DNA of 64,000 nucleotides from Pedococcus_A sp963730585 (GCA_963730585.1 CAVSSL010000011.1:744001-808000), one strand, 5' to 3'; positions 16,701-26,086 are shown, counted from the first letter of the stretch. Numbers and translations are program-made. The notes: a model not told the origin generated them from the letters alone.

Positions 16701-18253
16701 CGCCCGACGTCGACGTGCTGGTGGTCGGAGCCGGTCCGGCGGGGTTGGCCACCGCCCTCCAGGCGCGAGCCCACGGGGCCACCGTGCGCGTCGTCGAGCG
16801 CCGCCCCGACCCGTTCCGCCCGTCCCGCGCCATGATCGTCCACCCCCGCACCCTCGAGGGGCTGCGCCCCCTGGGCGTCGCGGAGCGGGTGCTCGCCGCC
16901 GGCGACCGGGCACCCCGCGCCCAGCTGTACCTCGGCTCGCACACCGTCTCCGCCCAGCTGGCCGACGTGGCACTGGCCGACACGGCATACCCGCACCTGA
17001 CGATGGTCCGGCAGATGGACGTCGAGGAGGCCCTCGCAGAGACAACGCGGGAGCGCGGCATCGAGATCGAGCGCGGCACCGAGCTGGTGACCGCCACGGC
17101 CGGCCACGCGATGGCGCGCGCGACCCTGCGGACGGGTGAGCGGGTCACGGAGACCACGTGCCGTTTCGTGGCCGGGTGCGACGGCCAGGCGAGCACTGTG
17201 CGGGCCGTCATGGGCACCGGCTGGCACGGCGGCCCCTACCGCGAGGAGGTCGTCCTCGCGGACGCCGAGCTCGACGGCGACCTCGCACCCGGGGTGCTGC
17301 ACGTCGCGGCCGGGCGCCAGGGCCTGGTCTTCGTCTTCGCGCTCGGCGAGGGCGCCACCTGGCGGGTGCTGGCCACCCGACCCACCGGCGGCGACGACCT
17401 GCCGTTCGGGCAGCCCGGTCCGGCGGTGCCCGCGGAGGAGCTGCAGGCGCTCCTCGACGGCGCAGGCCTGTCGGCGCCGCTGGTCTCGCTGCGATGGTCC
17501 GCCGTGGTGCGGCTCCAGCACCGCCTGGCGCAGACCTTCCGCCAGGGCCCGTTCTTCCTCGTCGGGGATGCGGCCCACACGCACTCTCCCGCCGCCGCGC
17601 AGGGCATGAACACCGGCATCCTCGACGCCCTCAACCTCGGCTGGAAGCTGGCCTTCGCCGCCCGGGCGGCAGCCGGCGGCAGACCGGTGTCCGCGCTGGC
17701 GCCGCTGCTCGACTCCTACGCCCTGGAGCGCCGGCCGGTTGCCCGGGAGGTGCTCGCCCTCACCCACCTCGTCTTCTTCGCCGAGGCGTCGACCAACCCG
17801 CTCGCCGCCGCCCTGCGCGGGACGCTGGTACCGCTGGCGGCGCCGGCCATCCCGTTCGTGCTGCGCCAGCGGCTGCCGATGGCCGGCGTCGTGCGGGTGC
17901 TCTCGCAGCAGTGGGTCCACTACCGACGCAGTCCCGTGTCGGTCGACGGCGGCCGCGGACGGCGCGGGCCCCGCGCCGGCGACCGCCTCCCCGACTCCGC
18001 CGTGACGTGCGGCGCCCACCGCACCCGGGTGCACGAGCTGACCGCGACTCCCGGGGTCCATGTCCTGCTCCAGCGCGACGCCGTGGAACCATCCGGTGTC
18101 ACGCCGGGCTCGCCCGTCGCGGTGCACCGAGTCGACAGCTGGCTCGGCAGCGGCCTGCTCGCGATCCGTCCCGACGGCCACGTCGGGCTCCGGTCGGCCG
18201 ACGCCGGTGACGGCCGACTCGCCGGTTGGCTGGACCTCGTCGCCGCGGTGTGA
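16676..18253 (+). CDS. FAD-dependent aromatic-ring monooxygenase
   Basis: A 525-residue class A flavoprotein hydroxylase of the PheA/TfdB/MhpA type. The N-terminal VLVVGAGPAGLATALQA binds ADP of FAD; the second FAD motif is GDAAHTHSPAAAQGMNTGILDALNLGWKLA in two parts (about residues 298-325). A C-terminal thioredoxin-like domain (about 430-520) has no CxxC, as usual in this group. It would hydroxylate a phenolic or polyketide substrate using NAD(P)H and oxygen. The start (GTG 16676 or 16679) lies inside the preceding gene. A hairpin terminator built from the CGGCATAC motif follows. Confidence 0.88.
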   Translation: MVAPRGRLTPDVDVLVVGAGPAGLATALQARAHGATVRVVERRPDPFRPSRAMIVHPRTLEGLRPLGVAERVLAAGDRAPRAQLYLGSHTVSAQLADVALADTAYPHLTMVRQMDVEEALAETTRERGIEIERGTELVTATAGHAMARATLRTGERVTETTCRFVAGCDGQASTVRAVMGTGWHGGPYREEVVLADAELDGDLAPGVLHVAAGRQGLVFVFALGEGATWRVLATRPTGGDDLPFGQPGPAVPAEELQALLDGAGLSAPLVSLRWSAVVRLQHRLAQTFRQGPFFLVGDAAHTHSPAAAQGMNTGILDALNLGWKLAFAARAAAGGRPVSALAPLLDSYALERRPVAREVLALTHLVFFAEASTNPLAAALRGTLVPLAAPAIPFVLRQRLPMAGVVRVLSQQWVHYRRSPVSVDGGRGRRGPRAGDRLPDSAVTCGAHRTRVHELTATPGVHVLLQRDAVEPSGVTPGSPVAVHRVDSWLGSGLLAIRPDGHVGLRSADAGDGRLAGWLDLVAAV

Positions 18254-18301
18254 GCAGCCCTGCGCCGCAAGCCTTCTGGAGCACTCCCCTCGGCGACGAA
18301 T

Positions 18302-18328
18302 GGTATGCCGGTGCGTCGCCGGCATACC
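18302..18328. terminator. Bidirectional terminator made of inverted CGGCATAC motifs
   Basis: GGTATGCCGG (18302-18311), a 7-base loop and CCGGCATACC (18319-18328) form a perfect 10-base-pair stem between the convergent monooxygenase and CorA genes. The stem contains both orientations of the over-represented 8-mer described under findings. Confidence 0.75.
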
Positions 18329-18380
18329 GCGTCTCCGGCTTCCAGCCGCGTGCGATCCGGCCGCGTGAGATGCGTTCGGG

Positions 18381-19403
18381 TCAGATCCAGCCGCGACGCT
18401 TGAACAGCGCGTAGAGCGTGACCGCGAGGACGCTGATGACGACCATGCTCGCCACGAAGCCCGACGTCTTGCCGATGCCCGGGTAGGCGACGTTCATGCC
18501 GAACCACCCGGTCACCGCCGTCGGTACGGCGATGATGGCCGCCCACCCGGTGAGCTTCTTCATGACGACGTTCAGCCTGGTGTCCTGGAGGGCGAGGTTG
18601 GTCTCGAAGACCGTCGTGACCATGTCGCGGAGGGACTCCGTCCACTCCGACGCGCGGAGCACGTGGTCGTAGAGGTCGGTGTACCAACCTCCGAGGTCGC
18701 CCTGGTCGCCACCGAGCTCCGTCTGGTGGCGCATGACGGTGTTGACGACCTCGCGCATCGGCAGGACCACGCGCCGCAGCTGCACGAGCTCCTTGCGCAA
18801 CCGGTAGGTGTGCTCCTGCAGCTCCCGGCCCCCGCCGACGTCGTCGAACAGCGCGTCCTCGAGCGCCTCGATCGCGTCGTCCATGGCCTGGATCGTCTCG
18901 AAGTGCCCGTCGACGACGACGTCGAGCAGGCCGTGCAGCAGCGCGCCCGAGCCCTGCTTGACGAGGTCGGGGTGGTCGCCCCACCGGCGGACGACCTCGT
19001 CCATGTCGAAGCGGTCGTCCGGCCGCACGGTGACCACACCGCCGGGCAGCACGAAGACCGAGAGGCGGTGCAGCTCCAACCGGGACTCGACGTTCCCCCG
19101 CGGGGAGTCGCCGCCGAGCACGAGCCTGGTGCCGTAGGTCGTCACGAACGTGTGGGTGGCGTGCCGGGTGGCTTTCGGCCGCTCTCCGGACGTGACGGCG
19201 TCCTCCACCGCGTGCGGGTCGAGCACCAGCTCGTCGGCGAGCGTGTCGAGGCGCTCGTGGCTGGGGCCGCAGAGGTCCACCCACACCAGGCAGCCCTCGT
19301 CGCGCAGGTGGTCGGAGAGCGCCTCGAGCGGGAACCCCTCCACCACCTCGCCCGACTGGCGCCACAGCATCGTGCGGACGCTGCCGGCGGCCCCGCCGTT
19401 CAC
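18381..19403 (-). CDS. CorA-family magnesium/cobalt transporter
   Basis: A 340-residue pentameric divalent cation channel. The long acidic, helical cytoplasmic domain (residues 1-275) is followed by two membrane helices; the selectivity motif GMN is present in TGWFGMNVAYPG, and the basic C-terminus (KRRGW) fits the family. The GTG at 19403 overlaps the stop of the upstream AAA gene (GTGA), so the two are translationally coupled. A second, divergent CorA-family protein lies at 53386-54369. Confidence 0.92.
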   Translation of the reverse strand: MNGGAAGSVRTMLWRQSGEVVEGFPLEALSDHLRDEGCLVWVDLCGPSHERLDTLADELVLDPHAVEDAVTSGERPKATRHATHTFVTTYGTRLVLGGDSPRGNVESRLELHRLSVFVLPGGVVTVRPDDRFDMDEVVRRWGDHPDLVKQGSGALLHGLLDVVVDGHFETIQAMDDAIEALEDALFDDVGGGRELQEHTYRLRKELVQLRRVVLPMREVVNTVMRHQTELGGDQGDLGGWYTDLYDHVLRASEWTESLRDMVTTVFETNLALQDTRLNVVMKKLTGWAAIIAVPTAVTGWFGMNVAYPGIGKTSGFVASMVVISVLAVTLYALFKRRGWI

Positions 19404-20023
19404 CGGTGCAGCTCCGGGCCGTGCGAGCAGCACTCCGGCAGCTCGGCGTGCAGCACCTCGATGGCGCGCATCGCCTTCTCGATGAACCGCGGCGACGACT
19501 CGATGACGAACCGGCGGGGGTGTGAGGACCAGGCCTGCAGGATGCGCTCGTCGATCGCTGCCGCGGCAGCCGCGGTCTCGGTGCGCAGCGGGTTGCGGTG
19601 GTTGTAGCGCCCCGCCGGCGGCGTCCGCAGGTGGATCACGGCGTCGTAGCGGGCCAGCTCTCGCTGGGGGTCGGTGTGCAGGTTGCTCCAGAACTCCGCG
19701 GGGTCCCCCGGCCAGTAGGCCACGCCGTCGACCGTCCCGCGGTCGCACAGGACGATGGCCGGCCGGTGCGCGTCGCCGACCGCCTCCAGCTCGCGCTGGA
19801 CGTGGAAGATGGCCCGCTGCGCCGCCTGGCGACAAGGCGGGTCGTCCTCCCTGGGGAAGCCGCCCCCGAAGACGACCCCCGCCGACTCCGGGAGGATGTG
19901 CACGTGGCGGCACACCGCGTGGCGCACGAGCTCCAGCAGGGCGGTCTTTCCGGCGCCCGGGCCCCCGGTCACGACGACGCGACGTGGCGTGTGCTCGCTG
20001 GTGCAGGAGCAGGCCACCGTCAT
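19400..20023 (-). CDS. AAA_28-type P-loop ATPase or kinase
   Basis: A 207-residue P-loop protein. The Walker A motif is GGPGAGKTALLE (about residues 20-31) and an Asp in VLCDRGTVDG fits Walker B or a kinase DRG motif. The pattern is that of AAA_28 proteins and small-molecule kinases (thymidylate or nucleoside kinase-like), often annotated as predicted ATPases. The ATG at 20023 has AAGGAAG five bases upstream. It lies between a SpoIIE-type phosphatase and CorA in a probable three-gene operon. The substrate is unknown. Confidence 0.8.
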   Translation of the reverse strand: MTVACSCTSEHTPRRVVVTGGPGAGKTALLELVRHAVCRHVHILPESAGVVFGGGFPREDDPPCRQAAQRAIFHVQRELEAVGDAHRPAIVLCDRGTVDGVAYWPGDPAEFWSNLHTDPQRELARYDAVIHLRTPPAGRYNHRNPLRTETAAAAAAIDERILQAWSSHPRRFVIESSPRFIEKAMRAIEVLHAELPECCSHGPELHR

Positions 20024-20033
20024 TGCGGCTTCC

Positions 20034-22166
20034 TTACTGCGTGCGGCGCACCGCGAGGGCCGCGACGTCGTCGTCGTGCCCCGGCACGCGCAGGCGGGCC
20101 ACGAGGTCGTCGAGGCCGGTGACCAGGGTGGGCTCCACCAGGTCGGGCAGGGCGTCGTGGACCCGCCGCATCCCGGCGTCGATGTCCTCGTCGCGCCGTT
20201 CGATGAGTCCGTCGGTGAAGGCGAGCAGGGTGTCACCCACGAGGAAGGGCACCCGGGTCTGGGTGCGCCGCTGCCGGCCGGTGCCGAGGGGGGCGCCGTC
20301 GGCGTACGGCAGCTGCTCGGTGCTCAGGTCGCTCCGGAGGATCACGGCGGGAGGGTGACCGGCGTTGGTGACCAGCAGCTCGTCGTGACGGGGGTTGAGC
20401 ACCATGTAGAGCAGGGTGACCAGCTGCTCGGTGCCGTAGCGGGTGAGCATGAGGTCGAGGTTGCGCAGGACGGCCTCGGGCGACGGGTCCACCGCCGCGT
20501 AGGCCCGCACGGCCGAGCGCATCTGCGCCATCGCCGCGGCCGCCTGGACACCCCGGCCCATGACGTCGCCGACGAAGACAGCCAGCCGTCCGCCGCCGAT
20601 GGGGATGGCGTCGTAGAAGTCGCCTCCGACCTCGGTGCGCCCCGAGGGGCTGTAGTGGCTGGCCAGCTCCCACCCCGGCATGGAGGGCAACGCCTCGGGC
20701 AGCACCGCCTGCTGCAGCTCCACCGCGGCGGCCAGCGTCTGGCTGTGCAGCTCGGAGTTGTCGATCGCCACCGCGGCGCGGCGGGCGAGGTCCTCGGCGA
20801 AGGCGACGTCGTCCGGTCCGTAGTGGCGCTCGGACTCGGCTGCCACCCACGTGATGACGCCGAACACCTTTCCCCGCGCAGCAAGCGGCACGGTCAGGGC
20901 GCTGCGGAGCTTGAGGTCGCGGGCGATCTGCAGCTGCTCCTCGTCGACCGCCGTGGCGACGAGCATCTCGTCGGTGACCTCGGGGATGAGCAGGGGGCGG
21001 GCCGTCCGGATGACCTCCCACGGGCCGACCGGTGAGTCCGGGTCCGGCGGGTAGCGGTCCTGCAGGGACTGGGCCAGCGCCACCTTCGCGGGGTCGACGT
21101 GCGCGACGGCGACCCGGTGGAGGCGGGTGCCCTCGACCACGTCGATGGCACACCAGTCGGCGAACCTCGGCACGGCGAGCTGGGCCACCCGGGCAAGAGT
21201 GGTCTCGTAGTCCAGGCTGCTCGCGAGCTCCTCCGCGGCGTCGGCGAGGAACTCCAGCTTGGCGCTCTGGGTCTCCGCCTCCTGCAGGGCGTTGAGGCGC
21301 TCCAGTGCCTGCGCGCAGGTGTCGGCGACGATTTCGAGGAACTCCAGCTCCTCTGACGCCAGCTGCCGGTGCCCTTGGAAGGAGAACCCGATCGCGCCCA
21401 TGGTGCGGTCCCCGCCCCGAAGTGGGAGGGCCACGACAGACTGTTCCCCCTTCAGGGTGCCGACCAGGTCAGGGAAGCGCTCAGCCAGGGCCGCCAGGCC
21501 CACGGCGGTCACGGCCCGCCCGGTGCTGACCGCAACGCTGGAGGGCGTCGCGGTGCTCAGCGGGTAGCGGCTCCACCGGCGGGCGTCCTCCGCCGCGAGG
21601 CCGCGGAGACCGATGATGCGCAGGGCGTCGTCGCCGTCACGGAGCGTGAGCGAGGCGATGGGGGCTCCCACCGCGTCGGCGGCGTGGGTGACGATGATCT
21701 GGTTGACCGCGTCGACGGAGTCGGCGAGGGCCAGCTCGGAGCTGACGCGGGCCAGGCGGGCCAGGCGAGCCAGGCTGTCCGAGGTCGGCTGGCTCCCCGC
21801 CGCAGGTAACACGCACAGCAGGCCCACCGTCGCCCCGTCGCGCCACACCGGGCTGAGGGAGACCTTGGTCAGGCGGGGCCCAGCGGGGGTGGCCAGCGTC
21901 ACGCTGCCCGACCACGTCGACCCGCCGAGCACCTGGGCGACCACCTCGGACAGGCGCGCGCCCTCCGGCTCGTCGAACACCCGGCCCACCAGGTCGGCGC
22001 CCGCCTGCTCAACAGCGTCACCGAGCAGGAGCCGGGCGGCACGGTTCGCGTAGGAGACCCGCCCCGTGAGGTCGACGAGCAGCGCCGCGTCGTCGAAGGC
22101 GTCGAGGAGGCGCGGCTCGCCAGGCCAGGAGTCGGGCCGGTCGCCACTCACAGGCCACATCATCAC
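20034..22166 (-). CDS. PAS-GAF-GAF-SpoIIE serine phosphatase
   Basis: A 710-residue cytoplasmic signalling phosphatase. A PAS domain (about 20-120) is followed by two GAF domains (about 140-300 and 310-465) and a C-terminal PP2C/SpoIIE domain (about 490-705) with metal-binding motifs GGDFYDAIP, VGDVMGRG and FTDGLIERRDE. Such proteins are known to dephosphorylate anti-sigma antagonists in partner-switching systems, so it may oppose the RsbW-like kinases at 10526, 40598 or 36177. Its immediate neighbours are the AAA ATPase (10 bases downstream) and CorA, not a sigma factor. The start offers ATGATGATG in tandem; the first is used. Confidence 0.9.
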   Translation of the reverse strand: MMMWPVSGDRPDSWPGEPRLLDAFDDAALLVDLTGRVSYANRAARLLLGDAVEQAGADLVGRVFDEPEGARLSEVVAQVLGGSTWSGSVTLATPAGPRLTKVSLSPVWRDGATVGLLCVLPAAGSQPTSDSLARLARLARVSSELALADSVDAVNQIIVTHAADAVGAPIASLTLRDGDDALRIIGLRGLAAEDARRWSRYPLSTATPSSVAVSTGRAVTAVGLAALAERFPDLVGTLKGEQSVVALPLRGGDRTMGAIGFSFQGHRQLASEELEFLEIVADTCAQALERLNALQEAETQSAKLEFLADAAEELASSLDYETTLARVAQLAVPRFADWCAIDVVEGTRLHRVAVAHVDPAKVALAQSLQDRYPPDPDSPVGPWEVIRTARPLLIPEVTDEMLVATAVDEEQLQIARDLKLRSALTVPLAARGKVFGVITWVAAESERHYGPDDVAFAEDLARRAAVAIDNSELHSQTLAAAVELQQAVLPEALPSMPGWELASHYSPSGRTEVGGDFYDAIPIGGGRLAVFVGDVMGRGVQAAAAMAQMRSAVRAYAAVDPSPEAVLRNLDLMLTRYGTEQLVTLLYMVLNPRHDELLVTNAGHPPAVILRSDLSTEQLPYADGAPLGTGRQRRTQTRVPFLVGDTLLAFTDGLIERRDEDIDAGMRRVHDALPDLVEPTLVTGLDDLVARLRVPGHDDDVAALAVRRTQ

Positions 22167-22244
22167 AGTCCTCCGAACACCCGGGGAGGCTTTCGGTGGA
22201 AAGCCTCCAGCCCAGGTCGACGACTCAGGGGCGGGACCCCCCGG

Positions 22245-23774
22245 CTACGCGGACGCAGCTGCGCGCTCCTCGTCTCGCAGGACTTCCTGGGTGAGCAGCT
22301 CCGGCGCGGCCGGGCGCTGCAGGTGGAGCACGAACTGGTACGCGAACAACGTGGGGCGCAGTGAGACGCTGACGCGGTCGGCCCGTCGCAGCAGCCGGGT
22401 GCCCAGCGAGCCACCGTCGCCCGCGAGCACGTCGAACGGCAGCCCGACCTCGCTGTGCCGGCGCACCTCGAAGCCCGCGTTGCGCAGCATCCGCGTGAGG
22501 CTCTTGCGGGTGAAGAAGCGGTAGTGCGTCTTGTCGAGGATGCCCCGTTGGTCGTAGTCGAAGATGCCGAGCACGCTGCGACCCCGCGGGTACCAGTGGC
22601 CGAAGTTCGGCACCGACACCACGAGGCGGCCGTCCGGCTTCATGACGCGCTGGACCTCCCCCAGGAGGTCCTCGGGCCGCCGCAGGTGCTCCAGCACGTC
22701 GGCGGCGATCACCACGTCGAAGCCGCTACCGACCTCCGCCGGGATGCCGTCCTCGAGGTCGCCCACCGCGAACTCGTCGACGCGCTCGAGGGTCTCGGGG
22801 AACGCCTCGCGGTCGACCCCGGTGACCCGGTGCCCGAGGGCGCGGACGCGCTCCGAGAGCAGCCCGCTGGAGCAGCCGAGGTCGAGCACCTTCGACGGCG
22901 GCAGGTCGGTGAGGAAGTCGAGGATGCGGTGGTGCGAGCTGCCCTCGCCCTCCTTGAGGTTGTACTCGGCGTCGACGCTGCCGTACTCGCCGCTGGTGAA
23001 CCCCATCTTGCCGAGGCGGTAGCGGACCACGTCGCGCGAGACGTCGCGGGCGTAGCCGAGGCCGTTGACGTAGCAGACCTCGTCGCCGTAGTAGGTGGGG
23101 ATCGGCACCTCGACGATGCGCTTCCCCGCCTCGATGAGCTGGATGATGATCTGGGTGTCGAAGTTGAACCCGTCGGAGTTGCGGTCGAAGGCGATCGACC
23201 GCAGCGCCTTCGTCGAGTACGCGCGGTAGCCCGAGTGCCACTCGGTCAGCTCGGCGCCGGCCAGGGCGTTTTCGAAGCGGGTGAGGACCTTGTTGCCGAC
23301 GTACTTGTACAACGGCATACCGCCCCGGCGCGCAGCGCCGTCGGTCATCATCCGCGACCCGAACACGGCGTCGGCCTCGCCGCGCACGAGCGGAGCGACG
23401 ATGTCGCCCAGGCACTCGGGGGCGTACTGGCCGTCGCCGTGCAGGAGCACCACGACGTCGAGGTCGTGCTCGATGGCGAGTCGGTAGCCGGCCTTCTGGT
23501 TGCCGCCGTAGCCGAGGTTCTTCTCGTGCCGGATCACGGTGATGGGCAGCTCGGGCGCCGACTGCTGGTAGCCGAGGGCCACCAGGTGCGTCGCGTCCCG
23601 GCTGGCGTCGTCACAGATGATGATCTCGGCGACTCGGCTGCGGAAGTCCTGGGGGATGCGGTCGAGCACGCTGGCCAGCGTGGTGACGGCGTTGTAGGCC
23701 ACCACGAGGATGCCGATGCGCGGCTCGCGAGGGGTTTCCGACAGGGGCGTCTCGTGGCTCTGGGTGGAGGTCAC
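22245..23774 (-). CDS. Fused GT2 glycosyltransferase and SAM methyltransferase
   Basis: A bifunctional protein of about 509 residues. The N-terminal GT2 domain has GILVVAYNAVTTL, the nucleotide-binding CDDASRD and LHGDGQYAPE (the DxD-like site), as in dolichol- or polyprenyl-phosphate sugar synthases. From about residue 300 a class I methyltransferase domain has VLDLGCSSGLLSERV (motif I) and DVVIAADVLEHL. It may modify cell-surface glycans or polyprenyl-linked sugars. The start is probably GTG at 23774, 43 bases from the divergent AftA-like gene; upstream in-frame starts overlap that gene and are less likely. Confidence 0.85.
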   Translation of the reverse strand: MTSTQSHETPLSETPREPRIGILVVAYNAVTTLASVLDRIPQDFRSRVAEIIICDDASRDATHLVALGYQQSAPELPITVIRHEKNLGYGGNQKAGYRLAIEHDLDVVVLLHGDGQYAPECLGDIVAPLVRGEADAVFGSRMMTDGAARRGGMPLYKYVGNKVLTRFENALAGAELTEWHSGYRAYSTKALRSIAFDRNSDGFNFDTQIIIQLIEAGKRIVEVPIPTYYGDEVCYVNGLGYARDVSRDVVRYRLGKMGFTSGEYGSVDAEYNLKEGEGSSHHRILDFLTDLPPSKVLDLGCSSGLLSERVRALGHRVTGVDREAFPETLERVDEFAVGDLEDGIPAEVGSGFDVVIAADVLEHLRRPEDLLGEVQRVMKPDGRLVVSVPNFGHWYPRGRSVLGIFDYDQRGILDKTHYRFFTRKSLTRMLRNAGFEVRRHSEVGLPFDVLAGDGGSLGTRLLRRADRVSVSLRPTLFAYQFVLHLQRPAAPELLTQEVLRDEERAAASA

Positions 23775-23804
23775 CACGGCAGCATAGACACAGCACCCCT
23801 TCGA

Positions 23805-23810
23805 TAGCCT
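23805..23810 (+). promoter_or_regulatory. Leaderless -10 box of AftA-like gene
   Basis: TAGCCT followed by 7 bases and the ATG at 23818; no Shine-Dalgarno sequence is visible. It lies within the 43-base region shared with the divergent glycosyltransferase. Confidence 0.5.
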
Positions 23811-23817
23811 CCACACC

Positions 23818-25986
23818 ATGACACAGGCGCGTCAGGGTTCAGTGGGGGCAGCGACGGGCGCCTCCTCCGGCAGCACCGAGGGCGGGGTGGCGACGGGCGC
23901 CTCCTCCGGCAGCACCGAGGACGGAGCGACGACGGGCACCCCCTCCGGCAGCACCGAGAAGGGGGCAGCGCCGGAGCGGGCCGACGCACGGGAGGCGTCC
24001 GCGACGAACCCGGCCGCCTCCTCCGAGGACCGGACGCGGACCGCCACCCCCCGACGCAGGTCGTGGGCGGGGTTCACGCTCGACGGCCTGGCCGCGGTGG
24101 TCACGTGGCTGGTGGCCACTCCCCTCGCCGTGTGGTTGGCCTGGGCGTGGGACCTCGACCCGTTCACCGTCGCGGGCGTCGTCATGCCGGTGGGCGTCGG
24201 AGCGCTGGCAGGCGGCATCGTCCTCGCGCTGGTGCTGCACCGGTACTCCGACGTGCTCGTCGGCGTTGCCATGGGCGTCTACGCCTCGTGGATCGCCCTG
24301 ACCATGGCCACCACCCTGCACGGCACGCCGTACGGCTTCGGCCTGCTCGCCGGTGACGCCGGCCGCTTCGTGGCCCAGGCCAACAAGTACATGTACACCT
24401 CGGGGTCCGCGGACTCGTTCGTCAAGGGTCTGCCCAGCGAGTACCCGCCGCTCTACCCGTGGGTCGTCGGGCACGTGGCGCGCCTGCTCGACAAGCCGGC
24501 GTGGCAGCTCTTCGGCGAGATGCAGATCCTGGTCATGTCCATCGGCGTCGTGCTCGCCTACGTGTTCTGGCGCCGCCTGGTCACCGCGCCAGTGGCGTTC
24601 GCCCTCGTGGGCCTCACACCCCTCGTCTTCCGCGAGCCCAGCAAGGACTACGAGTTCATCGCCCTGCTCGTCTACGCGCCCTGGGTCATCATGACGTTCG
24701 CCGGCCTGCCGCGCCGCAGGGGCGGCCTGCACTGGCTGTCCGCCGGGATCATCGGCGGCCTCCTGGTGCTCACCTACCAGGCGTGGCTGATGTTCTCGGC
24801 CCTCGGCCTGGCCGCGCTCATCCTCCTGACCCTGCGCGCCGCGCCGTCGAAGGGCCGCTACCTGCTGCACCTGCTCGGCGTCGCCGCCACGGCCTTCGTC
24901 GTGGCCTCGTGGTACGTCGTTCCCCTCGTCACGACGATGGTCAGCGGCGGGCAGAACCGGCTCAGCGACTTCTGGATGTCGGGCGCCATCGTCGACCGGC
25001 CGGTGGTGTTCCCGTTCCTCCAGCCCACCGTGGTGGGTGTCATCGCCCTCACCGGACTGTTGGGGATGGTGTGGTACCGCCGCACCACGTTCTGGGCCCA
25101 GCCGCTGCTGCTCATCCTGGTCAGCTGCTACGTCTACCGGGTCCTGTTCCTGCTGCGGACGGCCTTCGACAACCACACCGGCTACCTGCAGTACACCGAG
25201 ACCCTGATCTCCATGGTGCTGCTGACGGCCGGCGTGCTGACCACGGCCGAGGCAGCGCCGGCGCTCTGGCGGCGGCTCCGCACGGCATCCCTCGCAGCCG
25301 CGGCGCCCACCGCTTCCGCGGCTCCCGCCGCCTCCGCGGCACATCGCGTCCCCTCCACGGCCCTGCCGGCGCCGGCCACACGGCGCACGCGCGCGGTCGT
25401 CACCACCGCGGTCGCGCTGCTCGTGGCGTATGCCGGGATGCAGGGCTGGGCGGACTGGACGCCCGGCCCCCGCGGGGTCAGGGACTCGGTGAAGGCGGCG
25501 GGAGGCGTGACCCGCGGCACCGACGCCCACGCCGAGCCGCTCCCCGACGGCAGCTACCCGCAGTACGCCCCGCCGAAGGAGTACCTGCACCCGTGGGTGC
25601 CGATCCGTCCGGTCGAGAAGGTGGTCGAGAAGCAGCTGGGCAAGGACGCGCGGCCGGTGGTGCTGGCCTACGACCAGCGGTTCTTCGCCTTCCTGCCCTG
25701 GTACGGCTACACCGCCACCGACCGCGTCTCGGCCAACAGCCTCCTCCGGTGGGACGACCGCTACGCCGAGCTCCAGAAGCTGGCGCGCGTGACCGACCCG
25801 GCGCAGTTCGCCCAGGCCTCGCGCGAGACCGCGTTCGGGCCCATCGACGTCTTCGTCCTCAAGCGGGCGTCGGGTGACCGGTACCGGTGGAAGGACGTCT
25901 TCTTCTCGGCCAAGGCCTTCGACCCGGCCACCTTCCACGTCCAGCGGCTGCCGTCCAACGTGGTGGTCGCGGTCCGCAAGCCCTGA
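23818..25986 (+). CDS. AftA-like arabinofuranosyltransferase (GT-C membrane enzyme)
   Basis: A 722-residue multi-spanning membrane protein of the GT-C fold with about eleven hydrophobic helices between residues 80 and 480 and a C-terminal extracytoplasmic domain. LAGDAGRFVAQ and the conserved SEYPPLYPWVVGH are characteristic of galactan 5-O-arabinofuranosyltransferase AftA, which uses decaprenyl-phosphoryl arabinose on the outer face of the membrane. Here the acceptor is probably another cell-wall or lipid-linked glycan. The first 80 residues are cytoplasmic, low complexity and include a 13-residue tandem repeat. It is paired divergently with a GT2-methyltransferase. Confidence 0.75.
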   Translation: MTQARQGSVGAATGASSGSTEGGVATGASSGSTEDGATTGTPSGSTEKGAAPERADAREASATNPAASSEDRTRTATPRRRSWAGFTLDGLAAVVTWLVATPLAVWLAWAWDLDPFTVAGVVMPVGVGALAGGIVLALVLHRYSDVLVGVAMGVYASWIALTMATTLHGTPYGFGLLAGDAGRFVAQANKYMYTSGSADSFVKGLPSEYPPLYPWVVGHVARLLDKPAWQLFGEMQILVMSIGVVLAYVFWRRLVTAPVAFALVGLTPLVFREPSKDYEFIALLVYAPWVIMTFAGLPRRRGGLHWLSAGIIGGLLVLTYQAWLMFSALGLAALILLTLRAAPSKGRYLLHLLGVAATAFVVASWYVVPLVTTMVSGGQNRLSDFWMSGAIVDRPVVFPFLQPTVVGVIALTGLLGMVWYRRTTFWAQPLLLILVSCYVYRVLFLLRTAFDNHTGYLQYTETLISMVLLTAGVLTTAEAAPALWRRLRTASLAAAAPTASAAPAASAAHRVPSTALPAPATRRTRAVVTTAVALLVAYAGMQGWADWTPGPRGVRDSVKAAGGVTRGTDAHAEPLPDGSYPQYAPPKEYLHPWVPIRPVEKVVEKQLGKDARPVVLAYDQRFFAFLPWYGYTATDRVSANSLLRWDDRYAELQKLARVTDPAQFAQASRETAFGPIDVFVLKRASGDRYRWKDVFFSAKAFDPATFHVQRLPSNVVVAVRKP
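23844..23958 (+). repeat. 39-base coding repeat, three copies
   Basis: Three near-identical 39-base units encode [AT]G[AT][SP]SGSTE-type 13-residue repeats at the N-terminus of the AftA-like protein (copies ending at 23880, 23919 and 23958). The number of copies is likely to vary between strains by slippage without changing the frame. Confidence 0.85.
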
Positions 25987-26073
25987 CCCGGGGCCGCGTC
26001 GGGCTTGCGGTGGTATGCCGTGCAGCCGGCTCCCACATGCTGGGCCGATTATCACCCACCGTTATGGGTCATA

Positions 26074-26079
26074 TAACGT
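26074..26079 (+). promoter_or_regulatory. -10 box of the cysteine leader transcript
   Basis: TAACGT within an unusually AT-rich stretch (about 26060-26085), 7 bases before the leader ATG at 26087. This fits a leaderless mRNA starting at the leader peptide. A weak -35 candidate, TTATCA, lies at 26049-26054. Confidence 0.55.
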
Positions 26080-26086
26080 TCAATCC

